A DNA stretch of 64,000 bases from JAGQRJ01 sp041402045 (GTDB lineage: Bacteria > Planctomycetota > J058). Under the pieces are notes generated by a model, which was given only the letters and a program-made list of their open reading frames with translations, searched no databases and was not told where the DNA came from. Both the position numbers and the translations under genes were made by a program. This document shows, one piece after another, positions 8,399 to 16,439 of this stretch. The stretch's first letter is position 1, and each line of letters opens with the position of its first letter. The stretch is taken from NCBI GenBank assembly GCA_041402045.1, contig JAWKSZ010000003.1, positions 1 through 64,000 of the forward strand. The letters are read 5' to 3'.

Positions 8399-10498
8399 TC
8401 AGGGCCCCGCAGGGTCACCGCCCCGCGGTAGGTGCCGGCGGGGAGGTCGGGGACACGAACACCTGATACGCCAGGCGACGCGGGGTGGCGTCCAAGGACT
8501 CGCCGTCCCAGCCGTCGAGGGCCGAGGCGCACGTCGAGGCGCTGGCTCGATCCGGGCCGCGCCGCTCGGGGGCGAGGAGCGCCCTGGCCTCGAAGGACAC
8601 GGCGACGGGCCTGAGGCGGCCAGGCGACCTCGGTCGTCCCGCCCTGCCAGCCGAAGCCGCCGCGCAGGGTCAGCGCGCGGGGCTCGGGACCCTGACCAGG
8701 ACCTGGCCTCGACCCGCACCCGACGCGGGCGCAGCCCGCTGGCGCGGACCTCGAGCCAGCCGCGGTAGATCCGGGCGGGCGCCCGGCGGGCCAGGAGCAC
8801 GAGCCGTCCTCCTCGAGGGTCGCGCCTGCTCCCCTCGGCCCCGGCCGAGCTTCGGTGCAGAGCGTCAGGGCTCGCGGGCAGGTCGCCCAACCCCAGGTCG
8901 AAGGCGGTCTCGGTCTCGAGCCCCGCGGGGCGCGGCGGGAAGCGGATCGGGCGCTCGTCCAAGCGGTGCCGGGTGACCTGGACCTCGACCCCGTGCTCCC
9001 AGGTGGCGCCGTCGTCGGCCCGGGCGCTGAGCACCAGGCGCTGGCTGGTCGCGGGGAAGGGCAGGGTCCAACGCACGCGCTGGTCCGCTTCGACCAGGCG
9101 CTCCTCGCCCATGCAGCGCACGGTCACGTCGCGCTGGGGGTCGCCCACGAGCCGGACCTCGAGGGGGTCGAGGGCCTCGCCCTCCCAGGCGGTGCGCTGG
9201 GTGTCCGTGGCCTCGGCGGTCAGCGCCAGGGGCGGCGGCCCCTGGGCCTGGGGGTCGCTCGAGGCGCCCACGCTCAGCGAGCGCGAGCGGCGCAGGGTGA
9301 ACACGCGCTCTCCCGCGACCAGGTCGACCTCGACCACCACCCGGTAGGCCTCCTCGGCCTCGGCGCCGGGCGGGGGGAGGTGCCCCACGTAGCGCGGGTG
9401 CGGCTGGGCGTCGAGGCTGACCCAGCCCGCGGGGTCCTCGTCGGCGCCGGCGAGGAGCACCGCGCGCACGGCCTGGACCTCGAGCTGGCTGCTCTCGCCG
9501 AGGAGCTCGATCCCCACCGGGACCTCGGCGTCGCCGGGGAGGTTGCTCGGCGGCATGTCGGGGAGGAAGCGCAGCGCGGTCGCGGTCTCGAGCAGCGCGA
9601 TCGGCGCCTCGCCCGAGGTGCTCCAGTCGCCGGGGGCCGGGTCCTCGACCAGGGCCACCGCGACGGCGCCCGGGGGGCCGACGACGTAGTCCGGGGCGGG
9701 CTCGCCGTCGAGGGTCGGCGCGGACAACGCGCTGTGCCCGGGGCGCAGGAAGGCCAGGCGCCGGGTGTCCGGGGGGACCTGCACGCTGGGGCGATCGCGC
9801 TCGCTCTCCAGGTAGCCCAGGGCCTCGACGGCGACCTGGGTGAAGGCCTGCGGCAGCTCGCTCGCGGCGGGGACCGAGGCCACCGAGCCGCCGGTGCCGC
9901 CCACCAGCCGCGCCAAGAACGGGGTCGTGGCCTGGGCGCCGAGGGCCACGGCGTAGATCTGCCAGCCGCCGGCGAGGATCGCCGCTGCCTCCTCCTCGAC
10001 CGAGCCGGAGGTGATCTGCGTGCGCCGCGCGTCGGCGCGGAAGCGCCGGCGCTGGCCGTAGGGGATCCCGTCGGTGAGCACCAGGAGCGTGGAGCCACGG
10101 GGGGCGCGGGCGTGCTCGAGGAGCTCCCGCGCGCGGCGCAGCCCACCCACGAAGTCCGTGACCCCGTCGCGGGGGAACTCGCGGACCTGCGCCGCGAGGG
10201 CGGCGCGGCTCGCGGCGTCGCCGACTGCGCCCAGGGGCACGAGCACCTCGACCTCTTCGGCGTAGGCCAGGATCGCCACGTTGTCGCGGCTCCCGAGCAG
10301 CGAGAGCGCGAGGGCCGCGGCGTCCTCGGCGCTGCGCTCGGGGTCGTGCTGGCGCATGGAGCTCGAGGCGTCGAGGAGGATCACGAAGCTCCGGCCCTCG
10401 GGATCCACCGAGCGGGTGGGGAGGGGGGGCACCGTCCGCTCAGGGGCGGTGGTGCACCCGAGGGCGAGCGCCAGGAGAGCGAGGGGGACGTAGCGCAT
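8399..10498 (-). CDS. vWA-domain lipoprotein (N-terminal part of the giant vWA protein)
   Basis: Start ATG 10498 (MRYVPLALLALALGC). The residues before Cys15 form a lipobox (LALGC), so the mature protein is probably lipid-anchored. A von Willebrand factor A domain follows at about residues 34-215: the MIDAS motif is DASSS (in FVILLDASSS), with T in the GVTDF segment and D in LVLTDG as the further metal ligands. Several Ig-like beta segments follow (for example EGEALDPLEVRLVG). The frame is sensible to about 8860; the last 150 or so codons before the stop at 8399 are out of frame (Pro/Arg-rich), and true sequence goes on in other frames. I infer one gene 10498-5800, about 1,560 residues. Such proteins in other bacteria carry metal-dependent protein binding; the partner here is unknown. 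Confidence 0.7.
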   Translation of the reverse strand: MRYVPLALLALALGCTTAPERTVPPLPTRSVDPEGRSFVILLDASSSMRQHDPERSAEDAAALALSLLGSRDNVAILAYAEEVEVLVPLGAVGDAASRAALAAQVREFPRDGVTDFVGGLRRARELLEHARAPRGSTLLVLTDGIPYGQRRRFRADARRTQITSGSVEEEAAAILAGGWQIYAVALGAQATTPFLARLVGGTGGSVASVPAASELPQAFTQVAVEALGYLESERDRPSVQVPPDTRRLAFLRPGHSALSAPTLDGEPAPDYVVGPPGAVAVALVEDPAPGDWSTSGEAPIALLETATALRFLPDMPPSNLPGDAEVPVGIELLGESSQLEVQAVRAVLLAGADEDPAGWVSLDAQPHPRYVGHLPPPGAEAEEAYRVVVEVDLVAGERVFTLRRSRSLSVGASSDPQAQGPPPLALTAEATDTQRTAWEGEALDPLEVRLVGDPQRDVTVRCMGEERLVEADQRVRWTLPFPATSQRLVLSARADDGATWEHGVEVQVTRHRLDERPIRFPPRPAGLETETAFDLGLGDLPASPDALHRSSAGAEGSRRDPRGGRLVLLARRAPARIYRGWLEVRASGLRPRRVRVEARSWSGSRAPRADPARRLRLAGRDDRGRLAASGPSPCPSRPGRSSPPSGAARIEPAPRRAPRPSTAGTASPWTPPRVAWRIRCSCPRPPRRHLPRGGDPAGP

Positions 10499-10652
10499 GA
10501 AGTCGAGCCTAAGCCCTGAAAATAGCTCATGCTTCCTGCCGCAGCCACCGCAGTCGCGCCCCTTCGGCCCCGGGGAAGGCCGTGCCCCACGGGGGCGTCG
10601 AGGTTGCGCGAGGCGCGCCGGGGCCCGAGAGTGGCGGAGCGGAGGTGACGCG

Positions 10653-10850
10653 GTGAAGTCCTGGGAGCGGCGCTTGACGGTGGGTTCCCTGCTCGGGGTG
10701 CCGCAGGGGAGCCTGCCTCCGCGGGGCCCAGCCCCCCAGGTGCCCCCCAGCAAGCGCGGCCGCGGGTGCTGTCGCAAGGGTTGCGCGGGCTGCCCCTGGG
10801 CCGAGGCCCAGCGTGCCATGAGTCGGGCGGAGGTCGGCCCCAAACGATAG
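10653..10850 (+). CDS. Small Cys-cluster protein (CCxxxCxxCPW)
   Basis: 65 residues from GTG 10653, seven bases after GGAGG (10641-10645). Near the C-terminus lies GRGCCRKGCAGCPW, a C-C-x3-C-x2-C-P-aromatic cluster like that of small cysteine-rich proteins and of the N-terminal cysteine motif of oxidoreductase-like proteins; four cysteines could bind a metal. The first half is Pro/Gly-rich and basic. It ends 41 bases before the hybrid kinase start on the same strand. Function unknown. The good ribosome site and the ordered cysteine motif are why I call it real despite its size. Confidence 0.6.
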   Translation: MKSWERRLTVGSLLGVPQGSLPPRGPAPQVPPSKRGRGCCRKGCAGCPWAEAQRAMSRAEVGPKR

Positions 10851-10891
10851 ACTCGACTCGACGGCAACACCCGGTCCTAAGGGAGGTTCCG

Positions 10892-12472
10892 GTGCCCGAG
10901 GTCCTCGAGATCGTCCTCCTCGACGACGATCCTGCAGACGCCGCGCTGGTGTGCGCGGTCCTGGAGCAGGCGGGGATCCTCTGTCGCGTCACCCGCGCGG
11001 CCAACCGCGAGCAGCTCGTGGAGGCGCTGCGCGAGTCGGTGGACCTCGCGATCCTCGACTACGTGGTCCCCGACTGCGGCGGGCTCCAGAGCCTCGAGCT
11101 CTGCCTCGAGCACGACCCCGAGCTGCCCTGCGTCATGCTCTCCGGGATCCTGGGGGAGGAGCGCGCCGTCGAGTGCTTGCGCGCGGGGGCCAAGGACTTC
11201 GTGCTCAAGAGCAAGCTGGGCGCGCTCCCCGAGGCGGTGACCCGCGCGATCCGCGCGGCCCGCGAGCGCCAGCGGATCAAGGGCATGGAGGAGCGCCTGC
11301 AGGAGGCGCACCGCCTGGAGGCGATCGGCGAGCTCACCGGGAGCATCGCCCACGACTTCAACAACCAGCTCTCGGCGGTGCTCGGGTTCACCGAGCTGGC
11401 CCTGCTCGACCTCGACGTCGAGCACCCCGCCTACGACCACATGACCAAGGTCGAGTTCGCCGCGCGGAGCTGCGCGGAGCTGACCAAACGCCTGCTCGCC
11501 TTCGGCCGCCGCCAGATCCTGCGCCCGCAGGTCGTCGAGTTCAACGAGTTCGTGCACGAGCAGGAGCGCCTGCTGCGCGGCGCGCTCCCCAGCCAGATCG
11601 CGCTGAGCCTCGACCTCGGCCGCGGCGTCGAGTGCGTGCGGATCGACCTGGACTCCATGCGCCGGGTGCTGACGAACCTCGCGGTCAACGCCCGCGACGC
11701 CATGCCCCGCGGCGGGACGCTGACGCTCCGCACCCGCGCCTTCGACCACGACCCCAGCCAGCCGCACCCGCTGGGGGACCTGGTCCCCGAGCTCCCCGCC
11801 GGTCCCTGGGCCGTGCTCTCGGTGCAGGACTCGGGCGCGGGCATGACCGCCGAGGTCCAGAGTCGGATCTTCGAGCCGTTCTTCTCCACCAAGCACGGCC
11901 CCGAGGGCAACGGCCTGGGCATGGCCATGGTCCACGGCACGGTGCTCCAGAGCGGCGGGCACGTGGGCGTCGAGAGCGAGCTCGGGGCGGGCTCGACGAT
12001 CTCGGTGTTCCTGCCCCGGGTCGGCCCGGCGACGCTCCTGAACCCCGCGCTGACGCCGATCCCGCCGGCGCGCCCGCGCTACCGTCAGCCGACCGAGACC
12101 GTGCTCGTGGTCGACGACGAGGAGCTCGTGCGCCAGTTCAACACCCTGGCCCTCGAGCAGGCCGGCTACACGGTGCTCCCCGCCGACGACGGCGAGCACG
12201 CGCTGCAGGTCGCCGCCGCGCACGCGGGCGAGATCCACGCCGCCCTGATCGACCTGGTCATGCCGAACCTGGGCGGGGTCGAGGCCGCGCGCCGGCTACA
12301 GGCCGCGCGCCCGGACCTCAAGCTCGTCTACACCTCCGGCTACAGCAAGCAGGCCGCGACCGAGGACGAGGGCCTGCCCGTGGGGGCCGACTTCCTGCAG
12401 AAACCTGCCTCGATCGCGCGGCTCCTGGCCGCGGTCCGCGGGGCCCTCGACCGCGACCTGGCCGACGACTGA
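10892..12472 (+). CDS. Hybrid histidine kinase with receiver domains at both ends
   Basis: 526 residues from GTG 10892, five bases after GGGAGG (10881-10886). Receiver 1 covers about residues 5-120 (acidic pair DDDP, phosphoryl Asp in ILDYVVPD near 55, Lys in VLKSK). A short coiled-coil linker leads to the HisKA domain with His near 153 (SIAHDFNNQLSAVLGF), then the HATPase domain: N box NLAVNARDAMPRGG, G1 DSGAGM, F box FEPFFSTK, G2 GNGLGM. Receiver 2 covers about 405-520 (VVDDEE, Asp near 452 in IDLVMPN, Lys in LQKPAS). There is no membrane helix or PAS/GAF sensor, so it should be cytoplasmic and driven through receiver 1 by another kinase. No DNA-binding output is present. The HDFNN pattern is typical of the NtrB-like and hybrid kinases common in Planctomycetota and Myxococcota. 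Confidence 0.9.
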   Translation: MPEVLEIVLLDDDPADAALVCAVLEQAGILCRVTRAANREQLVEALRESVDLAILDYVVPDCGGLQSLELCLEHDPELPCVMLSGILGEERAVECLRAGAKDFVLKSKLGALPEAVTRAIRAARERQRIKGMEERLQEAHRLEAIGELTGSIAHDFNNQLSAVLGFTELALLDLDVEHPAYDHMTKVEFAARSCAELTKRLLAFGRRQILRPQVVEFNEFVHEQERLLRGALPSQIALSLDLGRGVECVRIDLDSMRRVLTNLAVNARDAMPRGGTLTLRTRAFDHDPSQPHPLGDLVPELPAGPWAVLSVQDSGAGMTAEVQSRIFEPFFSTKHGPEGNGLGMAMVHGTVLQSGGHVGVESELGAGSTISVFLPRVGPATLLNPALTPIPPARPRYRQPTETVLVVDDEELVRQFNTLALEQAGYTVLPADDGEHALQVAAAHAGEIHAALIDLVMPNLGGVEAARRLQAARPDLKLVYTSGYSKQAATEDEGLPVGADFLQKPASIARLLAAVRGALDRDLADD

Positions 12473-12515
12473 GCTCCCGCTTCCCCCCGGCGCAGCTCCG
12501 GCTACCGTGAGGCCC

Positions 12516-12977
12516 ATGCCCAACCTCGGCGCCTGGATCGAGTCCCACGAGACCGCGTTGGCGGTGGTGGGGATCTCGTCCGCGGTCCTGTTCGTGGGCT
12601 CCCTGATCGCGCTGCCCTTCGTGGTCGCGCGACTGCCGCAGGACTTCTTCCTGCGCGAGGGCCGGGGCCCGTTCCAGGGAACGCACCCCACCCTGCGCGT
12701 CGTGCTGCGGGTGCTCAAGAACCTGCTCGGCGTCGTGCTGACCCTGGCGGGGGTGGCCATGCTGGTGCTTCCGGGACAGGGCCTGCTCACGATCCTGGTC
12801 GGACTGGGGCTGGTCGACTTCCCCGGCAAGCGCGCCCTCGAGCTCAAGATCGCGCGGCAGCGCCAGGTGCGGAGCACGATCCAGTGGGTGCGCGAGCGCA
12901 TGGGGCGCCCGCCCCTCGAGCTGCCCGAGGAGGCAGCGGGGGAGGGCGACGGGCCCGACCAGCGAGCGGACCCCTAG
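12516..12977 (+). CDS. PGPGW-type transmembrane protein
   Basis: 153 residues from ATG 12516 (GTG 12507 is also possible). Two hydrophobic helices are visible: ALAVVGISSAVLFVGSLIAL near the N-terminus and a re-entrant type segment GVAMLVLPGQGLLTILVGLG followed by FPGKRALELK. The PGxG-LLTIL-x-GL pattern matches the putative transmembrane family named PGPGW. The C-terminal tail is soluble, with a basic then acidic part. It follows the hybrid kinase by 43 bases and is probably co-transcribed. Biochemical role unknown. Confidence 0.75.
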   Translation: MPNLGAWIESHETALAVVGISSAVLFVGSLIALPFVVARLPQDFFLREGRGPFQGTHPTLRVVLRVLKNLLGVVLTLAGVAMLVLPGQGLLTILVGLGLVDFPGKRALELKIARQRQVRSTIQWVRERMGRPPLELPEEAAGEGDGPDQRADP

Positions 12978-13026
12978 GGTCGGCTGCGGGCTCCGCGGGG
13001 GCGCGAGCGCGCAGGGAGGGAGGTTC

Positions 13027-13055
13027 AACCGCCAAGGCCGCCAAGGAGCCAAGGC
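13027..13055. repeat. Intergenic CCGCCAAGG short repeat
   Basis: Units CCGCCAAGG, CCGCCAAGG and AGCCAAGG in tandem lie between the convergent genes ending at 12977 and 13157. A single GCGCCAAGGCTCCGC at about 13139-13153 repeats the last unit. This is the same kind of degenerate (G)CCAAGG/GCAAAGG intergenic repeat as at 4471-4508. A palindrome CCCTCGCGCGCGAGGG at about 13084-13099 may serve as terminator. Confidence 0.45.
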
Positions 13056-13156
13056 TCCGCAGGGTCGGACCGCTCCTGAGTGTCCCTCGCGCGCGAGGGG
13101 TCGCGGCGAGGGACGGCGAGGCAGGAACCTCCCAGAGCGCCAAGGCTCCGCTGAGC

Positions 13157-15538
13157 TCAGTCCTTGCCGGCCTGGGCTCGCGGCGCCTCGAGCGGCAGCC
13201 ACACCCGGAACCCGAGGTCGGTGCCCGCGGGGCGCGGCTCGAGCAGCGCGTCGTAGCCGGTCTGGGGGTCGCCGCCGAAGCTGACCTCGCCCTGGGCGGT
13301 GTGCTCGGGGGCGTTGCCCAGGAGGTCGTAGGCGCCGTGGTAGCTGACCCCGGCGACCAGGGACCCGCTGGGCAAGAGCCCGGGGTAGGCGCCCTCGGCG
13401 TTGACCAGGAGCGGGCTCGGCGCGAGCGCGCCCCAGGGGAACCGGCGCCCCTCGCCGCCCCCGACCGCGGCCTGGAGCACGGCCAGGGGCGGGAGTCCGG
13501 CGCCCTCGGCCAGCGACGCCGCGTAGGCCAGGGCCTGCTCGTGGGAGACCCCGGTGGCCGGGAGCGCGTCCTCGCTCAGCGCCCAGTCGCTCGGCGGCTC
13601 GACCTTGGCCTTCTGGGCCCAGGCGCGGAACTCCGCGCGGCTGACCTCCCGCGCGCCGAGGTAGCCCGCGGGGGTGGTGCCGCCCTCGGGCAGCGCGAGC
13701 TCGGGGAGGAACGCCTGCTCGCTGGCCCAGGCCACCGGCGCGGGGACGCTCAGCTTGGCGAGCCGATACGCCTCCGCCGCGGCCGCCGCGTCGCCCTGAG
13801 GATGGCGAACAGGCGCTCGCCGAGGTCGCGCAAGCTGTCCTGCGGCGCCGAGTCCTTGGGCGAGGTCGAGCTCGAGCCGGGTCGCGGCGGGCAGCGCGCC
13901 GAGGCGCCTGCAGCGCGCAGCGCGGCGGGGTCGCCGGCGGGCGCGCCGGCGCCCTCGGCCCGCGCCAGGAGGTGGTGCTCGACGCGGCCCGCCTCCGCCG
14001 CGGTCTCGGCAGCGGTCGAGGAGCGGGGAGATCGCGCCGAAGGCCAGCGCGTAGTTCGGCTGCGGGTCCTGGGCCTCACGCAGCGCGCGCTCGAGGGGCG
14101 CCTGCGCTGCCGGCGCCGCCGCCCTGCGATCCACCACCCGGCCCCGCCGCCGACCACGAGCACCAGCGCGACGAGGAACACGCCCAGGCCATGGCTCGGG
14201 CGCTCGACCTTGCCGGCGCCCGACGTTCCGCGGCGCGCGCCTTGAGCCGCTCCGAGGCTCCTGCCTGAGCCGCTCCGACGGGGCCTGCCTCGAGCCGCTG
14301 GCTCGTGCGCTTCTTGCTCGGGGCCTGATTCGACCCGAGGACGTGCGCTCAAGGTCGGCTCCTCGGGGCGGGCAAGACTCGTGGGCGGGCAGCGCGTCCA
14401 TGTCCGACGCGGTGTCGGCCAGCGGGCGCGCGGCGCGGCGCGCGGTGGAGGGCGGCTCCTGAGGCGGGGGCGCGGCGGAGAACTGGCTCTCGGCGCTGTC
14501 GTAGCGCCGGCCCTTGATCGGGGCCAGGTCCTGGGGCGGCTCGCCGGGGCCGAGGCCCTGGCCCACGCGCCCGAGGTCCGCGAGGACCTGCTCGATCTTG
14601 CCGTAGCGCCCGTCGAGCAGGCGGCCCAGGACCTCCCGCAGCCCGGCGGAGACCGGCGGCTCGAGGGGCCACGGCTTGTCCTTGGCCGGCGCCGCGTGGG
14701 CCGGGGTGACCATGTGGTAGAGCAGCGTGCCCAGGGCGTAGAGGTCGTCGGTCCCCAGCAGCCCGCGGCCGACGTCGCCGCCGACCAGGTCCGGGGAGGC
14801 ATAGAGCAGGAGCCCCGCGCGCCGGCCAGGGCGTTGGCAGGCGACCGGGGCGTCGAGGATCGCGGCGGAGACGCCGAAGTCCGAGAGCTGGACCTCGCCG
14901 CTGGGGCCGATCAGGACGGCGAGGGGGCTGAGCCCGCCGTGGACGACCCCCAGGGAGTGCGCGACCTGCAGCGCCTGGGCCACGCCGAAGGCGCACTTGA
15001 GCGCGCTGGCCTCGGGCAAGGGCGCCGAGGTCGTGAGCGCGCGGGCCAGGGACTGGGCCTGGACGCCGCCGGTGCAGGCGAAGAGCCAGCCCTCGTCCTC
15101 GCCGGCGTCGTCGATCCGCAGCAGGTTCGGCGCCGGGGGCGGGAGCCCGGCGTTGCTGCGCTCGACGAAGCGTGTGGCGCGGGCCGGGTCCCCCGCGCCG
15201 TTGGGCGGGAGCAGGCGCAGGAGCTGCGGCTGCCCCTGGCGCAGGGCTTGCCACAGGGTCCCGCTCGGGCCTTCGCCGACGGGCTGCTTGAGCTGGAACC
15301 CGCCGATCACCGTGCCCACGCTCAACGCGTGAGGCGCGGGGCCCGCGGCGGAGAGCAGGTCCTTGGCGCGCTTGAAGGCGTGGCCGACCCGGGGGGCGGG
15401 CATGAAGTGCGCCTGCTTGACCGCGTCGGGGAGGGTCTGGTCGCCGCGCTGGCAGATCAGGGGCAAGAGCTGCAGGCTCGAGATCCCCTCCTCGAGGATC
15501 AAGACCTCGACGAACGCCGCTTCGGTCTCGCTGAGCAT
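13157..15538 (-). CDS. Pseudokinase with a C-terminal formylglycine-generating-enzyme-like domain (frameshifted middle)
   Basis: Start ATG 15538 with a strong AGGAGAGG upstream. Residues about 70-340 have the Ser/Thr kinase fold: Gly-rich loop VGEGPSGTL, DFG in QLSDFGVSA, and GTDDLYALGTLLYHMVT of the C-lobe. The catalytic HRDLKP is replaced by HGGLSP and the VAIK lysine is missing (QLLRLLPP), so it should be catalytically dead. Residues about 640-793 resemble the FGE/SUMF1 type domain (EVSRAEFRAWAQ, SHEQALAYA, RFPWG, YDLLGNAPEHT, DLGFRVWLP). The middle is read in a wrong frame: a membrane helix (GLGVFLVALVLVVGGGAGWW) and the linker appear only in another frame between about 13750 and 14345, so at least two compensating indels are likely. 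Last gene of the ttcA-AlbA-M16-uppP operon. Confidence 0.7.
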   Translation of the reverse strand: MLSETEAAFVEVLILEEGISSLQLLPLICQRGDQTLPDAVKQAHFMPAPRVGHAFKRAKDLLSAAGPAPHALSVGTVIGGFQLKQPVGEGPSGTLWQALRQGQPQLLRLLPPNGAGDPARATRFVERSNAGLPPPAPNLLRIDDAGEDEGWLFACTGGVQAQSLARALTTSAPLPEASALKCAFGVAQALQVAHSLGVVHGGLSPLAVLIGPSGEVQLSDFGVSAAILDAPVACQRPGRRAGLLLYASPDLVGGDVGRGLLGTDDLYALGTLLYHMVTPAHAAPAKDKPWPLEPPVSAGLREVLGRLLDGRYGKIEQVLADLGRVGQGLGPGEPPQDLAPIKGRRYDSAESQFSAAPPPQEPPSTARRAARPLADTASDMDALPAHESCPPRGADLERTSSGRIRPRARSARASGSRQAPSERLRQEPRSGSRRAPRNVGRRQGRAPEPWPGRVPRRAGARGRRRGRVVDRRAAAPAAQAPLERALREAQDPQPNYALAFGAISPLLDRCRDRGGGGPRRAPPPGAGRGRRRARRRPRRAARCRRLGALPAATRLELDLAQGLGAAGQLARPRRAPVRHPQGDAAAAAEAYRLAKLSVPAPVAWASEQAFLPELALPEGGTTPAGYLGAREVSRAEFRAWAQKAKVEPPSDWALSEDALPATGVSHEQALAYAASLAEGAGLPPLAVLQAAVGGGEGRRFPWGALAPSPLLVNAEGAYPGLLPSGSLVAGVSYHGAYDLLGNAPEHTAQGEVSFGGDPQTGYDALLEPRPAGTDLGFRVWLPLEAPRAQAGKD

Positions 15539-15572
15539 GCCCCTCTCCTTCGCCGGTAGCTTATCAGCGGCC

Positions 15573-16391
15573 TCAGCCGCTCGCGCCGCCCCACACGGTG
15601 AGCGCGCCCAGGATCACGAGGTAGGGCGCGAACACCCAGAACCGGCGCCGCCGCAGGAGCCACTTCAGCGCCACGATCGCGAGGACGCCGGTCAGCGCCG
15701 AGGCGCTGAAGCCGAGGAGCAGGGCGGCGGTGTTCTCCTGGGCCAGGCCCTGGATCTTGCGCGCCTCGAGCACGCCGGCGCCGAGGATCGCGGGGATCGC
15801 GAGCAGGAACGAGAACTCGGCGGCGACGACCGGCTTGACGCGGCCGAGCATGGCGGCGGAGATCGTCGAGCCCGAGCGCGAGATCCCGGGGATCACGGCG
15901 AAGGCCTGGGCGAAGCCGATCGCCAGGGCCAGGGGCGGGGACAGGCGGGCCACCCCCTGGGCCGGGGCTTCGACGGCAGGCGCCTCGCCGTCCTCCGGCG
16001 CGGGCTCGGGCTCGCGGGCGCGCCAGGGGGCGTCGGCCACCACCAGCAGCCCCGCGGTGAAGAAGAACGCGAGGCCCAGCAGCGTCGGAGACCCGGCGAC
16101 GCGGTCGACGTAGTCCTTCACCGGGACCACGAGCACGAGGGGCGCGGTGCCGAGGGCCAGGGGCCAGAGCGCGGCCCGGTGCTGGCTCAAGAGCGCGAGC
16201 AGCGAGCGGCGGTAGGCGACGACGACCGCGAGCAGGGTCCCCAGGTGCAGCACGACCGAGAACGCGGTGGACTGCTCGGGGGAGTAGCCCCAGCGGCTCT
16301 GGAGCAGGGCCAGGTGGCCGCTCGAGGACACCGGGAGGAACTCGGTGAGGCCCTGGACGATCCCGAGGAGCAGCGCGTCGAGGAGCTTCAT
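15573..16391 (-). CDS. uppP: Undecaprenyl-diphosphatase (UppP/BacA)
   Basis: 272 residues, the usual family length. It removes one phosphate from undecaprenyl diphosphate at the membrane so that the lipid carrier can be reused for peptidoglycan and other envelope glycans. Diagnostic motifs are QGLTEFLPVSSSGHL (residues 13-27) and PGISRSGST (about 172-180), which hold the catalytic Glu, Ser, His and Arg. At least seven hydrophobic helices are visible. A Pro/Glu-rich loop of about 30 residues (around 125-155) is longer than usual. It starts 48 bases after the M16 peptidase gene and ends 34 bases before the pseudokinase gene. Confidence 0.95.
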   Translation of the reverse strand: MKLLDALLLGIVQGLTEFLPVSSSGHLALLQSRWGYSPEQSTAFSVVLHLGTLLAVVVAYRRSLLALLSQHRAALWPLALGTAPLVLVVPVKDYVDRVAGSPTLLGLAFFFTAGLLVVADAPWRAREPEPAPEDGEAPAVEAPAQGVARLSPPLALAIGFAQAFAVIPGISRSGSTISAAMLGRVKPVVAAEFSFLLAIPAILGAGVLEARKIQGLAQENTAALLLGFSASALTGVLAIVALKWLLRRRRFWVFAPYLVILGALTVWGGASG

Positions 16392-16439
16392 GGCGAAGGG
16401 CGAGTGGGCTGGCGCTCGCGCGCGCAGGGAGTCGGGAGC

